Made by a program: the position numbers and the translations under genes
In this document: piece by piece, positions 44,275-52,221 of the stretch
How the letters are laid out: every line of letters begins with the position of its first letter
How positions within the stretch are numbered: position 1 is the first letter of the stretch
Source: CAZSHX01 sp964606895
Lineage (GTDB): Bacteria > Bacteroidota > Ignavibacteria > Kapaibacteriales > UBA2268
Assembly: GCA_964606895.1 (NCBI GenBank)
Contig: CAZSHX010000010.1
Coordinates: 16,054 to 80,053 of the forward strand
Reading direction: 5' to 3'
DNA: 64,000 nucleotides
Notes under the pieces: generated by a model
What the model saw: only the letters and a program-made list of their open reading frames with translations
Told to the model about the DNA's origin: nothing
Database searches by the model: none

Positions 44275-47088
44275 ATGAGACATTTTAAAAAAAATAAGAG
44301 ATACTATTTAATCGGATTTTCCCTGCTGTGCTTTGCAGTATTTATTTTTGTCATGCTGAAGACAACTTTACCGTTGTTTGCTCAAGACAATAATCAGTGT
44401 CTGGATTGCCACTCTGACCCAACAATCACCATGTTGAAAAAAGGGAAGAATGTGTCATTGACAGTAAAAAAGACTGCATTGTCCCATTCAGTTCACGCAA
44501 CAGCGAAATGTGTTCAGTGCCATGTCGGGTATAATCCGGACGACCTGCCTCACAGCACGGTTAAAAAAGTACAATGCGGCGGTTGTCATAAAACAGAACA
44601 AGGCTTATACAATGAATGCAGACACGGCAAAGCCTATGCCAAGGGCGACCCTTTGGCACCGACCTGCCAGACTTGCCACGGCTCGCACGACATTGTTGCA
44701 AATAAAGACAAAACATCACCTGTTTATCCGTTGAAAATTCCGCAATTATGCGGCAAATGCCACAGAGAAGGTTCTCCGGTACAACTTCAACGCAATATTT
44801 CTCAGTCGCATATTCTTGAAAATTACACAGAGAGTATTCATGGAGAAGGTTTGATCAAAAAAGGATTGGTTGTTAGTGCTCAATGTGCTTCCTGCCATTC
44901 TCCCCATAGAATTCTTCCTCATACTGATCCACGTTCGACCATAGCAAGGAAGAATATCGCCGCAACCTGTACAAAATGCCATGCGGCTATTGAACAGGTT
45001 CACAAAAAAATTATTAAAGGCGAATTATGGGAGAAAGAAGCAAAGGTATTACCTGCATGTATTGATTGCCACCAACCCCATAAAGCAAGAAAAGTTTTCT
45101 ACGAAGCTAATTTTGCCGATGCCGGTTGCAAAAAATGCCATGAAGACCATTCGCTAAAAGGAAAAGACGGCAAATCTATGTTTGTTAATTCCAACGAAAT
45201 AACAAACTCCACACATACCAAAATTGCATGTTCACAGTGCCATACAGATGTTAATCCTTCGCATACCAGACCTTGTGATAATATTCAGAAAAAAGTTGAA
45301 TGTGCTTCGTGTCATGCAAAGGTCGGCGATGATTACAAGCAAAGTTATCACGGTATGCTTGTTAGCAGAAATGATAAAAATGCACCATCATGTTCAGATT
45401 GCCATGGTACTCATGGTGTATTGAAAAAAAGCAATTCCAAATCTCCTGTTTTTTCATTGAACATTCCTGCTTTGTGCTCCAGATGCCATCAGGAAAATAA
45501 ACCTGCAACCAGATTCTATCAAATGAAAGAGCATCAGATTGTAAATAATTACCGCGAAAGCATCCACGGAAAAGGATTGCTGATGAGCGGTCTGACCGTT
45601 ACGGCTACTTGTGCCGACTGCCATACAGCCCACAAGGGACTGCCGCCTGACAATCCGAAATCCAGTGTTAATCATAATAATATATCAGCTACTTGCGGAA
45701 ATTGCCATTTTGGTATAGCTGAAGCATTCGATAAGAGTGTTCACTCTCCAAATGTAACAAAAACAGATAAAAAACTTCCTGTTTGCAATGATTGCCACTC
45801 TGCCCATCAGATTAAAAGAACCGATGCAAAAGGTTTCCGCCGCGAAATTTTAAATTCATGCGGTAAATGTCATAAAGAGATTACTGAAACTTATTTCGAT
45901 ACTTATCACGGTAAGGTGTCACGTCTTGGCTCTACAAAAGCCGCAAAGTGCAATGACTGTCACGGTTCACATGATATTCTGCCTGCGGACAATCAAAAAT
46001 CGCATCTATCCAGAACGAACATTGTACAAACTTGCCAGAAATGTCATCCTAATGCAACTAAAGGATTTACGAAATATTTGACTCATGCAACGCACCATGA
46101 TTCTAAAAAATATCCTCTTCTTTTCATTACTTTCTGGGGTATGACCTTATTGCTTTTGGGAACATTTGCATTGTCATTCCTGCATACCTTAATGTGGCTA
46201 CCCCGCTCACTTCAGATGCGAAGGAAAATGAAACTGTTCCATGTTGAGCATCCCGAGGTAGAGAATGAACTTCGTTACACCAGATTTTCAGCTCTTGAAA
46301 GGTCTATGCACTTTGTGATGATAATCAGTTTCCTGAATCTTGCAATCACAGGTCTGGCAATTAAATTCTCATATACTCCATTGGCAGGATTTCTTGTCAG
46401 GGTTTTGGGCGGAACTGAAAATGCCGGATTTGTTCACAGAACCGGAGCAACATTCCTGTTCATGGTATTCATCATGCACGTTATTGATCTGTTCCGCAAG
46501 AAAAAAACACATTTTAAATCATGGAAAGATATGCTTTTCGGACCTGATACAATGATTCCAAATAAAAAGGACTTGCAGGACGCAATCGGTTCAATCAAAT
46601 GGTTCCTAAATAAAGGTCCAAGACCAAACTACGGCAGGTGGACTTACTGGGAAAAATTTGATTACTTTGCAGTATTCTGGGGAATTTTTGTTATCGGCTT
46701 TACCGGTTTGACGTTATGGTTCCCTGAATTCTTCACGAATTTCATGCCGGGGTGGCTTCTTAACGTAGCGACAATAGTTCATAGCGATGAAGCATTGCTT
46801 GCCGCAGGATTTATCTTTACGGTTCACTTTTTCAATACACATTTCAGACCTGAGAAATTCCCGATGGATACGGTTATCTTTTCAGGACAGATGACAATTG
46901 ATGAATTGAAATTTGACAGACCTGCCGAGTACGATGAATTAGTTAAAAACGGCACTCTTGAGAAATTCCTCAGAGCACCATTCTCGCCTGCTTTGATGAA
47001 AGTACTCAGAGTTTTTGGCTGGGCGGCACTTACGATTGGTTTGTGTGTCGTAGGTTGGATTATCTATTCGATGGTTTTCGGTTATTAA
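44275..47088 (+). CDS. 19-haem cytochrome fused to b-type membrane domain
   Basis: A 937-residue protein. It has an N-terminal anchor (YYLIGFSLLCFAVFIFVML), then 19 CxxCH motifs between about residues 42 and 590, partly arranged as repeated modules (e.g. YTESIHGEGLIKKGLVVSAQ and YRESIHGKGLLMSGLTVTAT, each followed by a CxxCH, and CADCHTAHKGLPPDNPKS). A TM lies at about 625-648. After this comes a four-TM b561-like domain (ERSMHFVMIISFLNLAITG, HRTGATFLFMVFIMHVIDLF, IVHSDEALLAAGFIFTVHFF) whose His pairs could hold two b haems. The fusion of a long c-type haem wire with an FdnI/HydC-like domain resembles CbcL of Geobacter, with far more c haems. It is probably a quinone-linked terminal of an electron conduit. 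Confidence 0.85.
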   Translation: MRHFKKNKRYYLIGFSLLCFAVFIFVMLKTTLPLFAQDNNQCLDCHSDPTITMLKKGKNVSLTVKKTALSHSVHATAKCVQCHVGYNPDDLPHSTVKKVQCGGCHKTEQGLYNECRHGKAYAKGDPLAPTCQTCHGSHDIVANKDKTSPVYPLKIPQLCGKCHREGSPVQLQRNISQSHILENYTESIHGEGLIKKGLVVSAQCASCHSPHRILPHTDPRSTIARKNIAATCTKCHAAIEQVHKKIIKGELWEKEAKVLPACIDCHQPHKARKVFYEANFADAGCKKCHEDHSLKGKDGKSMFVNSNEITNSTHTKIACSQCHTDVNPSHTRPCDNIQKKVECASCHAKVGDDYKQSYHGMLVSRNDKNAPSCSDCHGTHGVLKKSNSKSPVFSLNIPALCSRCHQENKPATRFYQMKEHQIVNNYRESIHGKGLLMSGLTVTATCADCHTAHKGLPPDNPKSSVNHNNISATCGNCHFGIAEAFDKSVHSPNVTKTDKKLPVCNDCHSAHQIKRTDAKGFRREILNSCGKCHKEITETYFDTYHGKVSRLGSTKAAKCNDCHGSHDILPADNQKSHLSRTNIVQTCQKCHPNATKGFTKYLTHATHHDSKKYPLLFITFWGMTLLLLGTFALSFLHTLMWLPRSLQMRRKMKLFHVEHPEVENELRYTRFSALERSMHFVMIISFLNLAITGLAIKFSYTPLAGFLVRVLGGTENAGFVHRTGATFLFMVFIMHVIDLFRKKKTHFKSWKDMLFGPDTMIPNKKDLQDAIGSIKWFLNKGPRPNYGRWTYWEKFDYFAVFWGIFVIGFTGLTLWFPEFFTNFMPGWLLNVATIVHSDEALLAAGFIFTVHFFNTHFRPEKFPMDTVIFSGQMTIDELKFDRPAEYDELVKNGTLEKFLRAPFSPALMKVLRVFGWAALTIGLCVVGWIIYSMVFGY

Positions 47089-47110
47089 TTCAGTCTTGAA
47101 TCGCAATATT

Positions 47111-47149
47111 TATCCCCTTATGAATCTGATTAATAAGGGGATATTTTTT
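47111..47149 (+). terminator. Terminator after the cytochrome operon
   Basis: TATCCCCTTAT (47111-47121) and ATAAGGGGATA (47133-47143) followed by T6. It ends the run of three cytochrome genes 23 bases after the last stop. Confidence 0.85.
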
Positions 47150-47198
47150 GTTATTGAGAATATGAGAGTGTCAACTAATAGATAGACAATGCTATTCC

Positions 47199-47417
47199 CT
47201 GAAAAAAACTATAACCATCATTCTGGCAACTATTAGCGGAATCATTTTGAACGGGATTCTGATAGCTCTTGGAATAGCCGCAGGTCAGAACTGGCATTTA
47301 GTTGACAAAACCATGGAGCTTTACGGGAACATTGTTTTTATTGTTGTTGCAGTCGTTGTCCTGTTCTTTGTTGCCAAATTCTTTTACAACAAACGAAAAG
47401 CAAAGAAAGCAGTATGA
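47199..47417 (+). CDS. Small two-TM protein without a standard start
   Basis: The frame ending with TGA at 47415-47417 encodes KKTITIILATISGIILNGIL, then ALGIAAGQNWHLVDKTMELY, then GNIVFIVVAVVVLFFVAKF and a basic end KRKAKKAV: a two-helix membrane protein of about 72 residues. The frame has no ATG, GTG or TTG ahead of the first helix; the best start is a CTG at 47199, while an ATG at 47189 is in another frame. Loss of one A from the A7 run at 47202-47208 would join that ATG to this frame (M-L-F-P-E-K-T). It sits after the cytochrome terminator. Function unknown. Confidence 0.5.
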   Translation: MKKTITIILATISGIILNGILIALGIAAGQNWHLVDKTMELYGNIVFIVVAVVVLFFVAKFFYNKRKAKKAV

Positions 47418-47558
47418 TGTATTCTCCTGATTGCCAGTATATGATTTGGAATGTGATTAAAATGTATCAACGAACAGCGATAATGTAAGAAGTTGAACTT
47501 TCAACTTTCAACTTTTAACTTTCAATTTCTTCTATTCCCCCATTCCCCAAAGAATTAA
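47418..47558. other. Intergenic stretch with a short TTCAACTT microrepeat
   Basis: It contains a microrepeat of TTCAACTTTCAAC and TTTTAACTTTCAA at about 47501-47525 and no coding signal. Confidence 0.4.
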
Positions 47559-47589
47559 TTTGGGTTTGTCAATAAATAGTTTATTTTTG
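47559..47589 (+). promoter_or_regulatory. Bacteroidota-type promoter before the third FISUMP gene
   Basis: TTTG (47559-47562), a 19-base spacer and TATTTTTG (47582-47589), 38 bases before the ATG at 47628. It fits the consensus TTTG-N19-TAnnTTTG. Confidence 0.6.
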
Positions 47590-47627
47590 CATGTATGAAT
47601 TTATAGTAAAACTAAAAGAATTGAATT

Positions 47628-48500
47628 ATGAGTTACAAATTTTTAGTATCTGTAATCCTTTCGGCAATTTTCTTTTGCTTTGCCTCGCTTTATTCGGCGG
47701 AGCCGCTGGTTAAATTCTATCTGAATGATGGAAGTACTAAGCAATACAATCTCAGCGAGATTGACAGTTTGGGAGTTATTGACAAAAAGAATAATTATGT
47801 GATGAGAATTCATTACGATGATACTCTTATCGCATATTACCCGACTGAAATAATCGGAAGCATCAATTTTGAAAAAGATTCTTTAAAAAGGAAGATGTTA
47901 AATGTTTACATTTTTAATTATCCTAAAAGTTATGAATTATTTTATATTGACAGCCTCATCTTTTATATTGACCAATATCAACCCCTTACAATTGGCTCTC
48001 AGGTTTGGATGCTTAAAAACCTTAATGTTGTCTATTTCCGAAATGGAGATTTTATTCCTTGCTTTTATTATAACGACCAGGCAATGGAAGATATATATGG
48101 AAAGCTATACAATTGGTATGCTGTGAACGACCCACGAGGTTTAGCACCTGTCGGTTGGCATGTTCCGACTGATGCAGAATGGAATATACTATCAGAATAT
48201 CTTGGAGGTTATGATCTAGCCGGCGGTAAATTAAAAGAGACGGGAACGAGCCACTGGATTAGTCCAAACATAGGAGCGACAAACTCGAGCGGTTTTTCTG
48301 CCCTTCCCGGGGGCAGACATTTAAATAATGGCAAAGTCGACCCAGTAGGGGACTATGGCGTTTGGTGGTCTTCTACGGAGGAAGGCTTCGATCCGGAAAA
48401 AGCATGGATGCGATACTTGCTCAACGATGAAATCTTACTCTTAAGGTACTACGACACCAAGGGTTACGACTTTTCCGTCCGCTGTGTTAAAGATAAATAA
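47628..48500 (+). CDS. FISUMP-domain secreted protein (third copy)
   Basis: A 290-residue protein with signal peptide (LVSVILSAIFFCFASLYSA). The N-terminal module (VKFYLNDGSTKQYNLSEIDS, DKKNNYVMRIHYDD, YYPTEIIGSINF) and the FISUMP domain (KLYNWYAVNDPRGLAPVGWH, GGKLKETGTSHW, WWSSTEEGF, FSVRCVKDK) are close copies of those in the protein at 14355-15275; the central part is shorter (about 20 residues fewer around CFYYNDQAMED). The two genes are 32 kb apart, so they result from dispersed duplication. Role unknown; likely surface located. Confidence 0.88.
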   Translation: MSYKFLVSVILSAIFFCFASLYSAEPLVKFYLNDGSTKQYNLSEIDSLGVIDKKNNYVMRIHYDDTLIAYYPTEIIGSINFEKDSLKRKMLNVYIFNYPKSYELFYIDSLIFYIDQYQPLTIGSQVWMLKNLNVVYFRNGDFIPCFYYNDQAMEDIYGKLYNWYAVNDPRGLAPVGWHVPTDAEWNILSEYLGGYDLAGGKLKETGTSHWISPNIGATNSSGFSALPGGRHLNNGKVDPVGDYGVWWSSTEEGFDPEKAWMRYLLNDEILLLRYYDTKGYDFSVRCVKDK

Positions 48501-48536
48501 ACATCTACTTGAATCTCTTATAAATATGATTTTGGC

Positions 48537-48569
48537 AGTCCTGCGTTTGAACGATGCAGGACTTTTTTT
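48537..48569 (+). terminator. Terminator after the FISUMP gene
   Basis: AGTCCTGC (48537-48544) and GCAGGACT (48556-48563) followed by a long T run (from 48563). Confidence 0.85.
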
Positions 48570-48648
48570 TTATAAATCTCTCGTCTGTTTTTACATTTCA
48601 AAATAAATTCTTATCGTTTTCGACTTAATTTTTGGGTGATTATTGCGA

Positions 48649-48874
48649 GTGATTATGTCTTTAAACAGCGTGATTTCTTTTTTAAACTGAGTGATTTTAT
48701 CTTTAAACAGCGTGATTCCTATTTTAAAGTAAGTGATTTTATCTTTAAACAGCGTGATTTCTATTTTAAAGTGAGTGATTTTGTCTTTAAACAGCGTGAT
48801 TTCTATTTTAAAGTGAGTGATTTTGTCTTTAAACAGCGTGATTTCTATTTTAAAGTGAGTGATTTTGTCTTTAA
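48649..48874. repeat. 42-bp tandem repeat array (about 5.4 copies)
   Basis: AAACAGCGTGATT starts at 48663, 48705, 48747, 48789 and 48831, an exact 42-base period. Each unit is itself two diverged 21-base halves, both beginning GTGATTT and ending TTTAAA. Because 42 and 21 are multiples of three, the array has long open frames on both strands: plus strand gives FYFKVSDFVFKQRD repeats, minus strand ITHFKIEITLFKDK repeats. I see no signal peptide, domain or promoter, so I treat it as a minisatellite rather than a gene, with a minus-strand frame (48591-48902, ATG at 48902) the better coding candidate. The remaining sequence to 49160 shows no gene. Confidence 0.85.
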
Positions 48875-49160
48875 TGTTCATTAAATTGAAAATATTTATC
48901 ATTATTTATAATAATTTTTGTTTTATTTCAAATTTTTGAAGGGTTAAAATTATGCCAATTTCTAAAGAACAAAGAGTATATAACATGATTGACGCAGTTT
49001 TAATCATGTTTACATCAAATCTTTGCAATAATTGACAAGGGATTTGTCCGATTTGGGAATGTTTGGTGTTACTTCGATTGCTGTAACGAATTTTAGATAA
49101 CTTGAAAGTATTCCCAAGCAAGTGTTTGGGAACAAGAGAAATAAAGCAGTTTATTTTTTT

Positions 49161-49877
49161 TTAGTACCCGATTTTGTTCTCGTTCAATGCGTTACTTACC
49201 AAAGCCAGCGAAACCATTGCGGCAGTTTCTGCCCGAAGCCGTCTGTTTCCAAGATTCAAAACCTTTAAATTCTCAAAAGAATTGATTGCCTCTATTTCGC
49301 TTTTGGAAAAACCGCCTTCGGGACCGACTAAAACTAAAGTGGACTTTTTGCTTTTTGGTTTTGTGAAATGAACTCCGTCAATATCTGCCAGAATAATTCT
49401 TTCAAAATCTTCCGAAATCTCGGGAAGTTCGGAAATATCGAGCGGTTCATGAATGTTAATCAAATAAGACCGCAAAGTTTGTTTAGTTGCGGCAAGAGCT
49501 TTTGCGTTCAGGCGTTCGGTTTTGATGACAGATTTGGAAGAATACCGCGTGATTAGCGGATAGAAATCCGTAACACCGAGTTCAACAGCTTTTTCGAGGG
49601 CGAATTCCATACGGTCTTTACTGTCGAGAATTCCCATTGCGAGTCCGAGTCTGACAGGAAGCTCTCCCTTGTTCATTTCGTAAGCATCAACAAGAAATTT
49701 ATATTCAAATTTTCCTGAAATTCCTGTAATTGCCGAAGCTGACAAACCTCTGCCGTTAATTAAAAGAACCCTGTCGCCGTCGAGAATTCTCAAAGCTCTC
49801 ACGTGTTTTGATTCTTCAACATTAAGTCTGACAGAAACAGAATCAATTTCGAGTTCTTCACAATAAAAACATTCCAT
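49161..49877 (-). CDS. rsmE: 16S rRNA (uracil1498-N3)-methyltransferase RsmE
   Basis: A SPOUT methyltransferase that modifies U1498 of 16S rRNA. 238 residues. N-terminal PUA-like part (EESKHVRALRILDGDRVLLI). The C-terminal knot holds LVLVGPEGGFSKSEIEA and LNLGNRRLRAETAAM, the AdoMet-binding loops. The middle FALEKAVELGVTDFYPLI is also conserved. The gene stands alone, divergent from a glycosyltransferase operon. Confidence 0.95.
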   Translation of the reverse strand: MECFYCEELEIDSVSVRLNVEESKHVRALRILDGDRVLLINGRGLSASAITGISGKFEYKFLVDAYEMNKGELPVRLGLAMGILDSKDRMEFALEKAVELGVTDFYPLITRYSSKSVIKTERLNAKALAATKQTLRSYLINIHEPLDISELPEISEDFERIILADIDGVHFTKPKSKKSTLVLVGPEGGFSKSEIEAINSFENLKVLNLGNRRLRAETAAMVSLALVSNALNENKIGY

Positions 49878-49929
49878 AATTCAAGTATTATTTAATAAAT
49901 ATTTAGCTAAATTCACAAATCTTAAGCTA

Positions 49930-49959
49930 CAAAAATAAATTATTTTACAAAAATGCAAA
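49930..49959 (-). promoter_or_regulatory. Possible promoter of rsmE
   Basis: On the minus strand, TTTG (complement of 49956-49959), an 18-base spacer and TATTTTTG (complement of 49930-49937), about 53 bases before the rsmE start codon. Confidence 0.45.
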
Positions 49960-50026
49960 TAAAAAAGCATACATTACAAATGAAATTAATATATTTGAAC
50001 TTTTTATAGTTGAAAACTGAAGATAA

Positions 50027-50968
50027 ATGAAAATTAGCGTAGTTATTATTACAAGAAACAGGGAAGAAGACGTTCGCAGAAGTCTTGAAGGTTACCTGAG
50101 GCAAACATACCAGAACAAGGAAATCATTGTCATTGACAACGCCTCCACAGACGGCACACGTGCGATGATGAAAAATGAATATCCGAATATTCAATATATG
50201 TGGCTTCCCGACAATTTTGACATCCGAACAATTAATATCGGCGTAGAACTTTCCACAGGTGACGTTATCTGGAGAACCGACAGCGATTCTTACCCCGAAA
50301 GTGAATTTGCTTTCGAGCAGGCTGTCGAGATTTTCAAGAATAATCCGAATATTGACATCATCGCCACTGAAGATATTGAAGTACGCAAAAATCATCAGCC
50401 CTGGGACTGGTACCCACTCCCTATTGATAAAAATAATATTCCCTCTGATGGTTTCAAAGCAAATTTTTTTCCCGGAACAGGTGCGGCAATCAAAAGAAAG
50501 GTTTTCGATAAAATCGGCGGTTTTTGGGAATTTGGTTTCGAAGAACTCGATTTTTGCACAAGAGCAATTGTTGCTGGTTTCAATGTAAGATATTTCCCGA
50601 ATATCCACACATTGCATTATGCTTCACCAAGCGACAGAAATGCCCCTAACCGTTGGGTTATGGCTTCGAAACAGCATATCAGATATAACTGGCGTTACTT
50701 CCCGTTTTTCCGTGCCTTAGGCAGAACAACCGAGATTATATTCTTTCAGGTGCTTTTGGCTGTAGTTTCAAGATTGCCTATTTCTGCCATTATGGAAGGA
50801 TTTTTCGGAATGATTTCAGTGATTTTCTCAACCTACAGAAATGAAAGAAATGTTGTTCCAAAAGATAAGATGTGGGATATAACACTTGGAGTCAGTATTT
50901 TTCATACACAAATAAGGTTTTTCGTTCATACGTTTCAGTCAAAACTGGCTAAATGGAGAAAAAAATAA
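50027..50968 (+). CDS. Family 2 glycosyltransferase (rhamnosyl-type)
   Basis: A 313-residue GT-A enzyme: ISVVIITRNREEDVRRSLEG (nucleotide-binding start), IVIDNASTDGTR, VIWRTDSDSYPE (DxD metal motif), then FFPGTGAAIKRKVFDKIGGF and FGFEELDFCTRAIVAGF (acceptor and catalytic Asp/Glu region). A C-terminal hydrophobic stretch may dock it on the inner membrane. It builds a cell-surface polysaccharide or glycolipid; sugar and acceptor are unknown. It overlaps the next glycosyltransferase by 16 bases. Confidence 0.88.
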   Translation: MKISVVIITRNREEDVRRSLEGYLRQTYQNKEIIVIDNASTDGTRAMMKNEYPNIQYMWLPDNFDIRTINIGVELSTGDVIWRTDSDSYPESEFAFEQAVEIFKNNPNIDIIATEDIEVRKNHQPWDWYPLPIDKNNIPSDGFKANFFPGTGAAIKRKVFDKIGGFWEFGFEELDFCTRAIVAGFNVRYFPNIHTLHYASPSDRNAPNRWVMASKQHIRYNWRYFPFFRALGRTTEIIFFQVLLAVVSRLPISAIMEGFFGMISVIFSTYRNERNVVPKDKMWDITLGVSIFHTQIRFFVHTFQSKLAKWRKK

Positions 50969-52179
50969 AAATACTTCAGCTTTCTCCCCAATTCCCATTC
51001 CCACAGGATGACGGTGGTAAAATCGGGATAGCTAACATATTTACCGAGTTTGTTAATCAGGGTGCTCAAGTAACCTTTTTTTCTTTTGATGACGGTCATG
51101 CTAAAAGTGAAGACATTCGGACTGCTGAAAAATACGGAAAAGTTATTTTATTCAATTATTCTACAAGAAATTCACCTTTAAGAATTTTTCAGTCACTTTT
51201 TCGGAAACAACCGCTTTTTCTGTTCAAGCATTTTAATAAAAAGATTATCAATTTTTTATTAAAGGAAATTGAAAATACGGAATTCGACATAATTCATGCT
51301 GACCACTCTTCGATGATGCCTCTGGCGATTTATTTGAAAAATTTGTTAAATATTCCTGTCGGTTTAAGACTGCATAATATTGAATGGATGATTTGGTACA
51401 GATATGCCGAAACATTGTCGAAATTTCATCCTAAACGGCTGTATCTTCAGCGTCAGGCAAAACTTTTAAAAACCGCCGAGAAAAAATATTATTCGCTTGC
51501 GGATGTCTGCTTTGCTATAACTGAACCCGACAAGGCAAGATCTCTGGAACTTTCTTCTAAAGCAAATGTCAGGGTGGCAAGTGCAGGAGTCAATATCAAT
51601 GAATGGCATCCTGATAAATCAATCGTCAGAAATCCCCACGAACTCGTTTTAGCTACAACTTACAATTGGATACATAATGTAGATGCGGTCAGATGGTTCC
51701 TTGATTCGGTATTTCCGATTATTTTGAAAAATTTTCCTGATGCAAAGCTGAAATTAATCGGCAAGAATCCGCCTGATTGGCTGAAGGACAGCAAGAATAA
51801 AAATCTCGATGTTCTTGGCTATGTCCCTCAGGTTCAGCCATACCTGAGCCGTGCTTCTGTTTATATTGCTCCACTTTTTGTGGGTGGAGGAATCAGGATT
51901 AAAATTCTTGAAGCTATGGCTATGGAACTGCCCGTTGTTGCAACTTCCATCTCTGCCGAAGGAATTGATGCAGGCTATGAAAACGGTTTGATAATTGCTG
52001 ATGATGAAAAGGCTTTTGCCGAAAGTATCATCAGCCTTCTCGAAGACCACAGCCTTACCGAAAGATTAGGCAAAATGTCCAGAGAGTATGTTTCAAAAAA
52101 ATATTCATGGCAAAAAAACGTTAAAATAATGATGGATAGTTACCATGAACTGCTTAATAAAGCAGTTAAATATTCTTAA
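50953..52179 (+). CDS. GT-B (family 4/1) glycosyltransferase
   Basis: A 408-residue GT-B enzyme. The N-terminal half begins KIKILQLSPQFPFPQDDGGK with HADHSSMMPLA and LRLHNIEWMIW. The C-terminal half has the family core: YNWIHNVDAVRWFLDS, AKLKLIGKNPPDW, LGYVPQVQPYLSRASVYIAP, GGGIRIKILEAMAMELPVVA (donor-binding E-x7-E region) and SAEGI. Overlap with the preceding gene and 42 bases to the next suggest one operon for glycan assembly. Confidence 0.9.
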   Translation: MEKKIKILQLSPQFPFPQDDGGKIGIANIFTEFVNQGAQVTFFSFDDGHAKSEDIRTAEKYGKVILFNYSTRNSPLRIFQSLFRKQPLFLFKHFNKKIINFLLKEIENTEFDIIHADHSSMMPLAIYLKNLLNIPVGLRLHNIEWMIWYRYAETLSKFHPKRLYLQRQAKLLKTAEKKYYSLADVCFAITEPDKARSLELSSKANVRVASAGVNINEWHPDKSIVRNPHELVLATTYNWIHNVDAVRWFLDSVFPIILKNFPDAKLKLIGKNPPDWLKDSKNKNLDVLGYVPQVQPYLSRASVYIAPLFVGGGIRIKILEAMAMELPVVATSISAEGIDAGYENGLIIADDEKAFAESIISLLEDHSLTERLGKMSREYVSKKYSWQKNVKIMMDSYHELLNKAVKYS

Positions 52180-52221
52180 TTACAATGAAAATTAATTACA
52201 TATAAATATTTTGGAGTTTCT

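Noticed and set aside
48649..48874. CRISPR array
   Set aside because: Units are contiguous without unique spacers, and no cas genes are nearby.
48591..48902. Minus-strand frame over the 42-bp array as a gene
   Set aside because: Openness follows from the period being a multiple of three; both strands are open, and there is no domain or promoter. Kept as a repeat.
48906..49121. 71-codon minus-strand frame
   Set aside because: AT-rich, no domain, and composition matches intergenic sequence.
50395..50610. Frames opposite the glycosyltransferase
   Set aside because: Shadow frames of a clear GT-A gene.
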